Positions 25,419-32,410 of a DNA stretch of 64,000 nucleotides are shown here, piece by piece. The notes below the pieces were generated by a model. That model was not told where the DNA came from. It saw only the letters and a program-made list of their open reading frames with translations, and searched no databases. The first letter of the stretch is position 1. The number at the start of each line of letters is the position of its first letter. Source of the DNA: Lactobacillus sp. ESL0677 (lineage in GTDB: Bacteria > Bacillota > Bacilli > Lactobacillales > Lactobacillaceae); assembly GCF_029392875.1 (NCBI RefSeq), contig NZ_CP113946.1, positions 1,674,001 through 1,738,000 on the forward strand, given 5' to 3'. Made by a program: the position numbers and the translations under genes.

Positions 25419-25508
25419 TTATTTCTTGCGATTGTCGATGTACGTCAACAAATCAACGAGAAATGTAACTGATAGCAACACAATTGTTGCTACTTCGTAA
25501 CCACTCAC
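25419..25508 (-). CDS. 29-residue holin-like type I toxin C2
   Basis: GTG start at 25508 behind AAAGG. The peptide has one hydrophobic helix, MSGYEVATIVLLSVTFLVDL, and ends TYIDNRKK. The order (short polar start with YE, membrane helix, charged Asp/Arg/Lys tail) matches the Lactobacillus holin-like toxin (Hol_Tox) and Fst/Lpt peptides. The mRNA probably starts at an extended -10 (TGT then TATAAT, near 25624) and has a leader of about 110 nt containing GCGGTGGCTATCG. The opposing RNA carries a similar element. Confidence 0.72.
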   Translation of the reverse strand: MSGYEVATIVLLSVTFLVDLLTYIDNRKK

Positions 25509-25687
25509 AAATGACTGACCTTTCTACTAAGAGATTGGAGTATTGGTCCATTAAATGCCATAAGCATCATCTTCTTTCAAACGATAGCCACCGCCCTTTT
25601 TAACTTTTCTAAGTTTCTTTATTATAACAAAATTATTTTTATATGAATATAGCTTTTATAAAATATTATTTCGACATACAAATAACG
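25509..25687. other. Leader and promoter region of toxin C2
   Basis: It contains the toxin leader with GGCGGTGGCTATCG (minus strand) and an extended -10 promoter near 25624. No other gene is seen. Confidence 0.5.
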
Positions 25688-25828
25688 AGCATAAAGCCCG
25701 CTATATCAACATTCGTTCTACCAGGTGCGACATTGTCGTGCACGATAACCTTTATTAACAAAAATTAACCTTGATTCATTCACGTAAAGCGTTGATAAAT
25801 CAGGCCTTATAATTTTGTTCAAGCCGCT
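25688..25828 (+). repeat. tRNA-Thr 3'-flank repeat, copy 1
   Basis: From AAAGCCCGCTATATCAAC to the final AAGCCGCT this segment matches 28612-28800 with few changes, apart from a stretch of about 33 bp present only in the other copy. The terminal AAGCCGCT equals the acceptor end of the tRNA-Thr gene beside copy 2, yet no tRNA body follows here; an IS fragment begins instead. Confidence 0.75.
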
Positions 25829-26061
25829 AAAGAGCAAAGAATTAGACAAGTAGACCATCGTTTTAAGGCAAAGAACAGACCGTATTATGAGCATTTTCAA
25901 GCAGACTTTGGCGAAACGGCCAAGACACATTATTGGAATCAAGGGATCATTAATGGTGGGCAGATATTTGATTTACCCGAGCAAATAATTTAAAAGCGAA
26001 AACTACAAATAGCAGCAGGTAAAGGCTTAAAGTTTATTACCCACAAAAAGTTGACACTAAC
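25821..26061 (+). mobile_element. 3' remnant of the ISLre2 element
   Basis: Collinear and essentially identical to 7548-7788 (one mismatch, in the first few bases), including the last codons of the transposase and the right inverted repeat. The 5' 85 percent of the element is missing. The left junction falls in an 8-bp near-match (AAGCCGCT in the tRNA repeat, AAGCTGCT in the IS), suggesting deletion by short homology. High identity means it is young. Confidence 0.85.
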
Positions 26062-26077
26062 TGAAAAGATTACTAAA

Positions 26078-26232
26078 TTGCCCCACTTTTACGATCATGC
26101 TATAATATGACTGTAAACAAAAGAAGCCCTATTGGCATTAGGACTTCTTAACATGAGTTTCCGCATACAGCGGTGACTTAACGATAGTTAAACTAATAAC
26201 CGCTAAGTATCAGGCTAGAGCGGTTATTCTTT
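26078..26232 (+). ncRNA. Putative antitoxin RNA, module D
   Basis: Promoter TTGCCC (26078), 17-nt spacer, TATAAT (26101-26106), directly next to the IS remnant. The RNA opens with hairpin AAGAAGCCCTA/TAGGACTTCTT, the same 5' structure as the module C RNAs, and ends at AATAACCGCT/AGCGGTTATT (26195-26228). The terminator stem contains the stop codon of the convergent toxin. Confidence 0.6.
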
Positions 26233-26385
26233 TGCTTTAAATTTCTTTAAAGCAGCCTTTAATTTGCCAAAAGCATTAACTAAATTGGTAGCTTCAGTAA
26301 TTAAGTTAATTAATTGCTTAACTACTGTTGCCAATACCAAGATAATTACTGCAATGGTTAAACCAAAGGCAATAACAGTATCCAT
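26224..26385 (-). CDS. 53-residue hydrophobic peptide D, putative type I toxin
   Basis: ATG at 26385. The peptide starts MDTVIAFGLTIAVIILVLAT (one membrane helix), has an amphipathic middle, and ends in a lysine-rich tail KLKAALKKFKAKE. AAAGGA lies 16 nt upstream, which is long, so the start or translation efficiency is uncertain. The mRNA likely begins at an extended -10 (TGC then TATAAT near 26510). The opposing RNA has the same 5' hairpin as the module C antitoxins, placing this in the same system family despite a different peptide. Confidence 0.58.
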   Translation of the reverse strand: MDTVIAFGLTIAVIILVLATVVKQLINLITEATNLVNAFGKLKAALKKFKAKE

Positions 26386-26603
26386 AGGGATACTTGGCCA
26401 ATCCTTTCTTTCGGATTCTGAACTTAATAGCTTTTACACCATAAGCATCACTTCCTCAGTTTAGAAATTAGCCACCGCTATCTAGCTTCTCTCATGTTCA
26501 GCTTTAATTATAGCAAAAATCAGTCGCTAATTTAGTGACATGCAAAATATTTTATTGATTACTAATTATGAATTGGCTAGAGCTGCTGTTCTTGTCAACC
26601 ACT

Positions 26604-26666
26604 TTAGCTAAAAAATAGCGCTCTGCGTTCTTCACGATGTGAAACGCAGCGCTATTTTTTAGCTAA
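26604..26666. repeat. 63-nt inverted repeat forming a long hairpin
   Basis: Outer arms TTAGCTAAAAAATAGCG and CGCTATTTTTTAGCTAA pair perfectly over 17 bp; the stem continues through CTGCGTT/AACGCAG and TCAC/GTGA with small bulges. It works as a bidirectional terminator or could be a miniature palindromic repeat. No gene adjoins it. Confidence 0.7.
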
Positions 26667-26764
26667 GGGGGAGATAATATAAGCTGATTAAATATTTACC
26701 AGCCCAATTAATAAATTAGCTATTGACAATAGCAATTTACAGATAGATAATTAATTTGTCGTAT

Positions 26765-26796
26765 GTTAAAGCGTTAATTCGAGTTAATGCTTTAAC
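26765..26796. repeat. 32-nt near-perfect palindrome
   Basis: GTTAAAGCGTTAA and TTAATGCTTTAAC pair with one G-T wobble around a 6-nt loop. No T run follows, so it may be an operator or cruciform rather than a terminator. Confidence 0.5.
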
Positions 26797-26945
26797 TAAT
26801 TATTATTTTATTTGTTTATATTTAGTTTAAATTTATTTGCTTTTGTTTGATACTTAATAATTTAAAAAATTAAAAGCAGCTAATAATTGTATTTGTTAGC
26901 TGTTTTTCGTGTGTCTTGTTTAGATTACTAACATAGATACGAAAA

Positions 26946-26975
26946 AGGAGCTGATCAAAATTGATCAACTCCCTC
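26946..26975 (-). terminator. Terminator downstream of the broken secreted protein
   Basis: GGAGTTGATCA / TGATCAGCTCC stem with 4-nt loop and five Ts on the minus strand. Confidence 0.8.
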
Positions 26976-27093
26976 TTTATTTATAATTGTTTTTAATTGC
27001 TACGTTGGGTTCACGAATAGCTGTTTTGAGCTATCCTTTCCAACAAGTTGCATAATTCATTATATGAATTGCTAGTTTAATTACAATAGATTA

Positions 27094-28096
27094 CTAAAAA
27101 TTACCAATTGTTTTAGCAGGCTTAAAACGTAGACCATTAGGATGACTGGAATCAGGAATCATCCAGCCTGCTCTTACTTGAATGTTTACAGTAAACTTTT
27201 TATAGCTTTGCGTAAAGTTAAGTTCTTCATATCTGATTCTTTAATTACTAAGTCTAAGAAGTCGAATGAATCATACTTACCGTCATAGTCAACAATTTCG
27301 CGGTAGTAGTTACCATCAACACCTAAGAATGGCTTATCAGCAAGTAGTACAGTACCTTTATGAGTAATTACTTGATCTTTGCCTGTGTTTTCACTTTCAC
27401 CAGCTACTGTAATTGCATCAGGCTCTTTGAGTGTTCTACCGCCAAAGCCGCGATCATAATTGTAGGCTGTAACAGGCTTGACACCGTTTTTAAGTTCATA
27501 TTCTTGCATGTGATCGTAGTTAACACCGAGATTAGTTACTGGACGCAAGATCATACGGTTATAGCCACTACCAGCTTTATGTGCTGTTTCATCATTATCT
27601 TTAAAATCTTCATCGAACCATTCAAGGCTAATTAAATAAGGCTTACCATTAATATTCTTAGTGCCAATAATGATGTTAGTTTTTGAGCCATTAGCGTTAC
27701 CTGTGCTATTATCTAGTGCATACTTGCCGCTGAACGACCTGAGCGGGTTGTCATAGACATAGTGTCCCGTACCTAAATCAGCCACGAGAACGCCTTGCTT
27801 TAGCCAGTGCGTACCAGGCTTGGACGCGAGGTTGAGAATGTGGTTCACTTTGTTGCCGTCCGCAGCTTTGATCTTGTCATAACCATCTAGCATATCATCA
27901 GCATAACCTGATTGGATATTATGATTGTTATAGTAATAGCTATTACCATGTTTACCGTTGGATATATGACGTTTTTTAGCCCGTTTAGCGTAGACCACGG
28001 TTTGTGTAGTGGCATTTAATAGAGGCATCCCGGTTGAAAGTAAAGTACCGAAACCATTAACATAGCAGCTAGTTTGTTCTTATTTAACGACATCAT
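27094..28096 (-). pseudogene. Secreted surface protein broken by two frameshifts
   Basis: A start at 28093/28096 with ribosome site AAGGAT opens a signal peptide (MSLNKNKLAAMLMVSVL) that hits a stop; shifting frame by one base continues LLSTGMPLLNATTQTVVYAK into a 270-residue frame. That frame ends at 27186 (LRKAIKSLL), but the neighbouring frame continues FTQSYKKFTVNIQVRAGWMI to a natural stop at 27094. So both the signal peptide and the C-terminus are disrupted. Family not recognised; no SLAP domain is evident. Promoter TTGTTT-17-TATAAT at 28220-28192 is intact. Confidence 0.72.
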
Positions 28097-28409
28097 TAGA
28101 AATATCCTTGAACGTGAACTAAGCACGTTCGCAACGTATTTGATTAGACAGAGTTAAAGTGATATTTGTTTTTTTATTTGTTACTAACTATATTATATGA
28201 CGAGCAAACAGGCTAAACAATACCTGAAACAGTTAACGTCCAAATTTTTGTAAAACTGTCAAATTAAAATGACAGTTTACGTTGACAGTGGGTAAGTATC
28301 CTTAACTCATTATGCTGGTTTTTGGCTTTTTCATGATAAAATTAATTTGCAAGTAGGCAAGGAAAGCCTTTTTTATTAAAACAATCATACTAAGGAAGGA
28401 TCTGATGAG
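28097..28409. promoter_or_regulatory. Divergent promoter region
   Basis: On the minus strand TTGTTT (28220-28215), 17-nt spacer, TATAAT (28197-28192) drives the broken secreted protein. Between the two genes lies an inverted repeat ACTGTCA/TGACAGT (about 28255-28276), a possible operator. A hairpin AGGC...GCCT with Ts (about 28354-28375) precedes the plus-strand ORF. Confidence 0.55.
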
Positions 28410-28565
28410 ATGTTGGTAAAAAAGCAAACGTTAAAACGCGTATCGACTAAACTCGGTACGGGTTTTGCTGCGTTAGTGTTACTTGGTGCAAGTGGCATGC
28501 CCATCGCACAATTTGCGGCGCAGCCGTGTACAAATAAGACACACGATTTCTCGTGTGTCTTTTAA
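28410..28565 (+). pseudogene. Orphan signal peptide (truncated secreted protein)
   Basis: An ATG with AAGGAAGG upstream opens an export signal: a basic start (MLVKKQTLKRVSTK), a hydrophobic core (GTGFAALVLLGASGMPIA) and AQFAA as a cleavage site. Translation then runs straight into a terminator hairpin and stops after 51 codons. The mature protein has been deleted, leaving only expression signals and terminator. Confidence 0.65.
28537..28563 (+). terminator. Terminator behind the orphan signal peptide
   Basis: AAGACACACG / CGTGTGTCTT stem with a T tail, overlapping the stop codon. Confidence 0.8.
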
Positions 28566-28611
28566 TTTATCTATTAATAAATCGGCAAAAACATATTTCT
28601 GCACAAAAAAT

Positions 28612-28792
28612 AGCGTGCTTAAAGCCCGCTATATCAACATTCGTTCTACTTGGTGCGACATTATCATGCACATAGCTAAAAACTATGTGCATTTTTTATG
28701 CACGATAAACTTTACTAATAAAAATTAATCTTGATTTATTCACGTAAAACGTTGATAAATCAAGATTTATCATTTTAAATAATACTTACTTA
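28612..28792 (-). repeat. tRNA-Thr 3'-flank repeat, copy 2
   Basis: Downstream of tRNA-Thr (minus strand) this segment holds a perfect 13-bp inverted repeat AATCTTGATTTAT / ATAAATCAAGATT (28727-28739 and 28755-28767), a hairpin TGCACATAG/CTATGTGCA, and a terminator ATAGCG/CGCTAT with six Ts (28605-28632). It recurs in the same orientation at 25688-25828. Confidence 0.72.
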
Positions 28793-28865
28793 AGCCGCTT
28801 CCCAGATTTGAACTGGGGACCTCCTCCTTACCACGGCGGTGCTCTACCTCCTGAGCTAAAGTGGC
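28793..28865 (-). tRNA. tRNA-Thr (anticodon GGT), with two stem mismatches
   Basis: The cloverleaf is clear: D arm GCTC...GAGC, anticodon loop GTGGTAA (anticodon GGT), perfect T stem CCCAG/CTGGG, discriminator T. However the acceptor stem GCCACTT/AAGCGGC has an A-C mismatch at the fourth pair, and the anticodon stem CCGCC/GGAGG has a G-A mismatch at the central pair. The gene may be weakened or non-functional. Confidence 0.85.
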
Positions 28866-28879
28866 AATACTATTGTACC

Positions 28880-28913
28880 AAAAAAAGCATCTCTTAAACT
28901 GGAGATGCCTTAT
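28880..28913 (-). terminator. Terminator of the YbjQ-family gene
   Basis: GGCATCTCC / GAGATGC stem with T run on the minus strand, between the gene and tRNA-Thr. Confidence 0.7.
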
Positions 28914-28931
28914 TTTTATTCAGATTATATT

Positions 28932-29261
28932 TTAATCCACAAATTTAACTGCTGTGCCGTAAGCAACAACCGATTGCATATCACTGGCAATTGAACTGGA
29001 ATCAAAGTGCATCATCACAACTGCATCTGCACCCTTTTCAGCGGCTGCTTGGCGCAATCGTTCTAAAGCCTGTGTACGAGACTCCTCTAGCATTTTAGTA
29101 TAACTACGGATCTCACCACCAACCATTGACTTTAAGCCAGCACCAAAATCTTTAAGCATATTTTTAGACTGTGTGGTTAAGCCAAAGACCTCACCCAAAA
29201 CCTCATACTTTTTACCAGGGATCTGTTCTGTCGTTGTTACCAACAGCTCTTTTGTATTCAT
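28932..29261 (-). CDS. YbjQ/UPF0145 family protein
   Basis: 109 residues, typical of the family (PF01906). Signatures include [11 protein letters not shown] near the start, [18 protein letters not shown] in the middle and [15 protein letters not shown] near the end. It forms pentameric rings in solved relatives; the older heavy-metal-binding label is not well supported. Monocistronic with ribosome site AGGAG. Confidence 0.9.
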   Translation of the reverse strand: MNTKELLVTTTEQIPGKKYEVLGEVFGLTTQSKNMLKDFGAGLKSMVGGEIRSYTKMLEESRTQALERLRQAAAEKGADAVVMMHFDSSSIASDMQSVVAYGTAVKFVD

Positions 29262-29330
29262 GATTATCTCCTAACTAAGTTCTAATTTACTAATATTAAT
29301 ATACACTATTTTTTTAATTTCAATTGGATT

Positions 29331-30710
29331 TTATTGTAATTTTTTATTAGCTTTTTTGATTAAACGGGGGTTAATCATAACTTCAGCTATCACGACACAA
29401 ACAATATTAGCAATTGCAAAAGTCAGAAAGACGCCAGCGGTACCAAGTGCAGCCATCAAAACTGGGAAAGCCAAGCTAACAACAAAGTTAGTAATCCACA
29501 TCATTGCCGTACCAATCGAATTAAAGGCTGTCTTTAAATGTTGCGGGAAGATTTCTGCTAGCAGCAAATAAGTTACTGGACTAACAATACCTTGTTGTGT
29601 TGCTAAGAACAAGGTTAAAATTAGCAAAACTAAGACGTTAATCTCAGTTTGTGGTAAATTTTTAGCACGCATTACTAAAGTTAATATTGTTAAGGTAACA
29701 AAGTTAGCAGCTAGACCTGTAACCAGTAAACGTTGATGATCTAAGTTCGCCAATAATTTTGTCCCCAGCGTAATTGCTAATGAAGAAACCAAACCAATCA
29801 AAATATTGCCATATAAAGAAGCGCCGGCACCCATACCGACTTTTTCCAACAAGACCGTGCCATAATACATCACCGTATTAATTCCCGAAGCTTGTTGAAT
29901 AAAGCCAATTGCAACTCCGGCCAGCAACAGATAGAGCATCGCACGGTTATGAAAAACTAGACGCCAGGAAAATGATTTATCCCGCGCGTTAATAGATTTT
30001 TTGGCTTCATCAATCGCTTCATGAATATCTAACTTAGGAAAGCCCAGCTTGGCAAAAGTACGTTTAGCCTTATTGCGCGCACCTTCCATTAATTGCCAAA
30101 ACGGACTGTTAGGCAAATCAAAGGACAACAGCCACAATAAAAAGGCCGGTACTGCAGCAACTGCCATCATAACCCGCCAGACTGGATGCCAATTCGGCCA
30201 AATTGTTGCTAAAATTGCATTAACTGTAAAAGCGGTCAGCTGTCCCACCACAATTGCTTTAGAATTTTTATTAACATTTTCTGCTTTTAATTTATCTGGA
30301 GAGATTTCGTTTAGATAAAGTGGCGATAAGCTGGAAGCACAGCCAACCGATAAGCCCAAAATAAAACGTGAAATAATTAACATTTGCACATTTATTGAAA
30401 CTGCACAAAATAATGTTGCTACAGTAAAAATTACAGCAATTCCCTGCAACAACTTCTTACGACCGATATTATCTGCCAACTTGCCTACGGCCATTGCCCC
30501 AAACGCACAGCCCAAAACCAATGAACTTGAGACCAACCCTTGTTCTGCTGAGGATAAGTTCAACTGATCCGATCTACTTAAAAAAGTTAGTGCACCGTTA
30601 ATTACTCCAGTATCGTAACCAAACAAAAAGCCACCAAGGGCAATTACAAATGCTGTATATCGTAAAAATAAATTACTCTTTTTTACTTTTTTATAAAAAA
30701 TAACTGTCAA
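29331..30710 (-). CDS. MFS sugar transporter (sugar porter family)
   Basis: About 459 residues, twelve helices. Sugar-porter signatures are present: FLFGYDTGVINGAL in helix 1, GKLADNIGRKKLL in loop 2-3, and SRFILGLSVGCASSLSPLYLNE in helix 4. Likely a proton-coupled monosaccharide or inositol permease; the substrate is unknown. The listed start is a TTG that touches its own AAGGAG, while an ATT 9 nt downstream has ideal spacing and no ATG exists in the region, so the true start is uncertain. Confidence 0.88.
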   Translation of the reverse strand: MTVIFYKKVKKSNLFLRYTAFVIALGGFLFGYDTGVINGALTFLSRSDQLNLSSAEQGLVSSSLVLGCAFGAMAVGKLADNIGRKKLLQGIAVIFTVATLFCAVSINVQMLIISRFILGLSVGCASSLSPLYLNEISPDKLKAENVNKNSKAIVVGQLTAFTVNAILATIWPNWHPVWRVMMAVAAVPAFLLWLLSFDLPNSPFWQLMEGARNKAKRTFAKLGFPKLDIHEAIDEAKKSINARDKSFSWRLVFHNRAMLYLLLAGVAIGFIQQASGINTVMYYGTVLLEKVGMGAGASLYGNILIGLVSSLAITLGTKLLANLDHQRLLVTGLAANFVTLTILTLVMRAKNLPQTEINVLVLLILTLFLATQQGIVSPVTYLLLAEIFPQHLKTAFNSIGTAMMWITNFVVSLAFPVLMAALGTAGVFLTFAIANIVCVVIAEVMINPRLIKKANKKLQ

Positions 30711-30732
30711 CTCCTTAATACTTTTACTAATA

Positions 30733-30783
30733 CAAATAAACTCTTAAGTAACTTCACTAAAGCTTCACTTAAGAGTTTATTTT
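30733..30783 (-). repeat. Inverted repeat in the leader of the sugar transporter
   Basis: AAATAAACTCTTAAGT / ACTTAAGAGTTTATTT arms of 16 bp separated by about 17 nt, just upstream of the transporter. It may be a second terminator for tyrS read-through or an attenuator/operator of the transporter. Confidence 0.6.
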
Positions 30784-30840
30784 TAATATTTATATTATAA
30801 CACTAATTAATTTTTTAGATTTTAACTCTGCTTACAAGCA

Positions 30841-30869
30841 AAAAACATCCTTATCAGCTAGGAATGTTT
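30841..30869 (-). terminator. Terminator of tyrS
   Basis: AAACATTCCT / AGGATGTTT stem (one bulge) followed by Ts on the minus strand. Confidence 0.75.
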
Positions 30870-30876
30870 ATCTGTA

Positions 30877-32139
30877 TTATTTAATTGTAACTAATGTATA
30901 CTTCTTTTTACCCTTACGCACAATGACGTATTTGCCATCAAATGCCTTGCCTGGGTCAACATCAAAGTCAATAGATTGCTCACGATCACCATTAATGTAG
31001 ATCGCGCCATTCTTAATATCTTCACGTGCCTGACGCTTGGAATCCTCAACCTTGGTTTCAACCAAGAAGTCAACAATATTCTTAACATTGCTGTCTGCCT
31101 GAGCAGCTGGGGCACTCTTTAAGCCTTCTTCAATTTGCTTAACAGATAAGTTCTTGATGTCACCGGAAAATAGAGCGTCGGTAATCATTTGGGCTTCTTT
31201 TAGGCCAGCCTCACCATGAACAAACTTGGTTACTTCCTCAGCCAACTTCTTCTGTGCAGCCCGCTTCCACGGCTCCTTCTTAGTTGCTTCATCTAAAGTA
31301 TCAATTTCTTCATGACTTAAAAAAGTAAAGTACTTCAAGTATTTCACAACATCACGGTCATCTTGATTAATCCAGAATTGATAAAATTCGTAAGGGCTAG
31401 TTTTTTCTGGATCAAGCCAAACAGCACCACCAGCTGACTTACCAAACTTGGTACCATCGGCTTTTAGCATCAATGGAATGGTCAGACCAAAGGCTTGTCT
31501 GTCTGGACCTTGCAACTTATGAATTAAATCAATTCCGGCCGTAATATTGCCCCATTGATCGCTACCACCGATTTGCATTTGGACACCGTGATTTTTGTTC
31601 AGTTCGTTAAAGTCAATTGCTTGCAAAATCTGGTAAGAAAATTCGGTAAAGGAAATCCCATTTTCTAATCTGCTGGCAACAACATCCTTATTAAGCATGT
31701 TATTAACTTGGAAATGCTTCCCGTAATCACGCAAAAAGTCAATTAAGGTCAGCTTATCTAGCCATTCAGCATTATTGACGATTTCGAAGTTCTCTGTACC
31801 AAACAATTTTTCCATTTGCTTAGTCAAAGCTACTTCATTTTGGTGTAACTTTTCGGCACTTAATAATGTCCGCTCTGATTTACGGCCTGATGGGTCACCA
31901 ATTGTTCCCGTACCACCACCGATAACGATTACTGGGTGATAACCAGCAAGCTGAAATCTCTTTAAAATCATGAAGGGAATCAAGTGACCAATGTGCAGAG
32001 AATCACCAGTCGGGTCAGTACCACAGTACAAGGCTAAGTCATCATGCTCTTTTAAGTATTTACGTAAGCCATCTTCGTCAGTCTCTTGATTAATAGCACC
32101 ACGCCATTTTAAATCTTCTAAAATATCAAAGTTTGCCAT
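30877..32139 (-). CDS. tyrS: Tyrosyl-tRNA synthetase
   Basis: 420 residues with the class I motifs HIGH (in DSLHIGHLIPF) and KFGKS (in KADGTKFGKSAGGAVWLD), and a C-terminal S4 RNA-binding domain. It charges tRNA-Tyr. A T-box riboswitch with a Tyr specifier codon precedes it, so expression rises when tRNA-Tyr is uncharged. The start has the ribosome site GGAGGA. Confidence 0.97.
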   Translation of the reverse strand: MANFDILEDLKWRGAINQETDEDGLRKYLKEHDDLALYCGTDPTGDSLHIGHLIPFMILKRFQLAGYHPVIVIGGGTGTIGDPSGRKSERTLLSAEKLHQNEVALTKQMEKLFGTENFEIVNNAEWLDKLTLIDFLRDYGKHFQVNNMLNKDVVASRLENGISFTEFSYQILQAIDFNELNKNHGVQMQIGGSDQWGNITAGIDLIHKLQGPDRQAFGLTIPLMLKADGTKFGKSAGGAVWLDPEKTSPYEFYQFWINQDDRDVVKYLKYFTFLSHEEIDTLDEATKKEPWKRAAQKKLAEEVTKFVHGEAGLKEAQMITDALFSGDIKNLSVKQIEEGLKSAPAAQADSNVKNIVDFLVETKVEDSKRQAREDIKNGAIYINGDREQSIDFDVDPGKAFDGKYVIVRKGKKKYTLVTIK

Positions 32140-32157
32140 TTATATTCCTCCAACAAA

Positions 32158-32395
32158 AAACGCCCCTAGATTCAATTCGAATCTAGGGACGACTAAATTA
32201 CTTTTTAGCCGTGGTACCACCCACGTTTACGCCAATTGCAGCGTCTTATTCGGTCTTTACGGGAACCACCCAACCTGTATTTCATCACTCTCGACCTGTC
32301 TAGCTCACACCAACCGCTAGTTCTCTGATCGCTGAATCGAGGTGCTACTTCATTATGATGATAAATGAATAATACTAATTTTTTATTAATTAGTC
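32158..32395 (-). promoter_or_regulatory. Tyr T-box riboswitch
   Basis: The minus-strand leader has stem I features (AGAGAACTAGCGG, GGTGTGAGCTAG), a specifier TAC (Tyr, complement of 32277-32279) within GAAATACAGG, the T-box sequence CGTGGGTGGTACCACGG, and a terminator CGTCCCTAGATTC/GAATCTAGGGGCG with six Ts (32192-32155). Uncharged tRNA-Tyr should pair with the UAC specifier and the T-box bulge to prevent termination. Confidence 0.93.
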
Positions 32396-32410
32396 AACAT
32401 TATTTTTTAA

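Larger units (their letters stand above)
26386..27093. other. AT-rich gene-free stretch
   Basis: It holds the leader and promoter of toxin D (to about 26520), a very long hairpin (26604-26666), a 32-nt palindrome (26765-26796), a plus-strand terminator-like hairpin (about 26875-26908, CAGCTAA/TTAGCTG) and a strong minus-strand terminator (26946-26972). No credible coding region was found. Confidence 0.6.

Noticed and set aside
25718..25942. A 74-codon minus-strand frame across the tRNA-flank repeat and IS remnant
   Set aside because: It spans a recombination junction, has no ribosome site, and one half is antisense to the transposase fragment.
24881..26240. CRISPR-like array suggested by repeated hairpins
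   Set aside because: The repeats are two to three large modules with promoters and terminators, not short evenly spaced repeats with unique spacers.
26264..26464. A 66-codon plus-strand frame opposite toxin D
   Set aside because: It is antisense to the hydrophobic peptide, which has the promoter, terminator and peptide character of a real small gene.
26765..26796. Replication origin or iteron site
   Set aside because: Only a single palindrome, with no repeated binding sites or initiator gene nearby.
25688..28865. Small prophage or integrative element bounded by the tRNA-Thr flank repeats
   Set aside because: No integrase, replication or packaging genes lie between, and the distal repeat lacks the tRNA body and joins an IS fragment; deletion and duplication explain it better.
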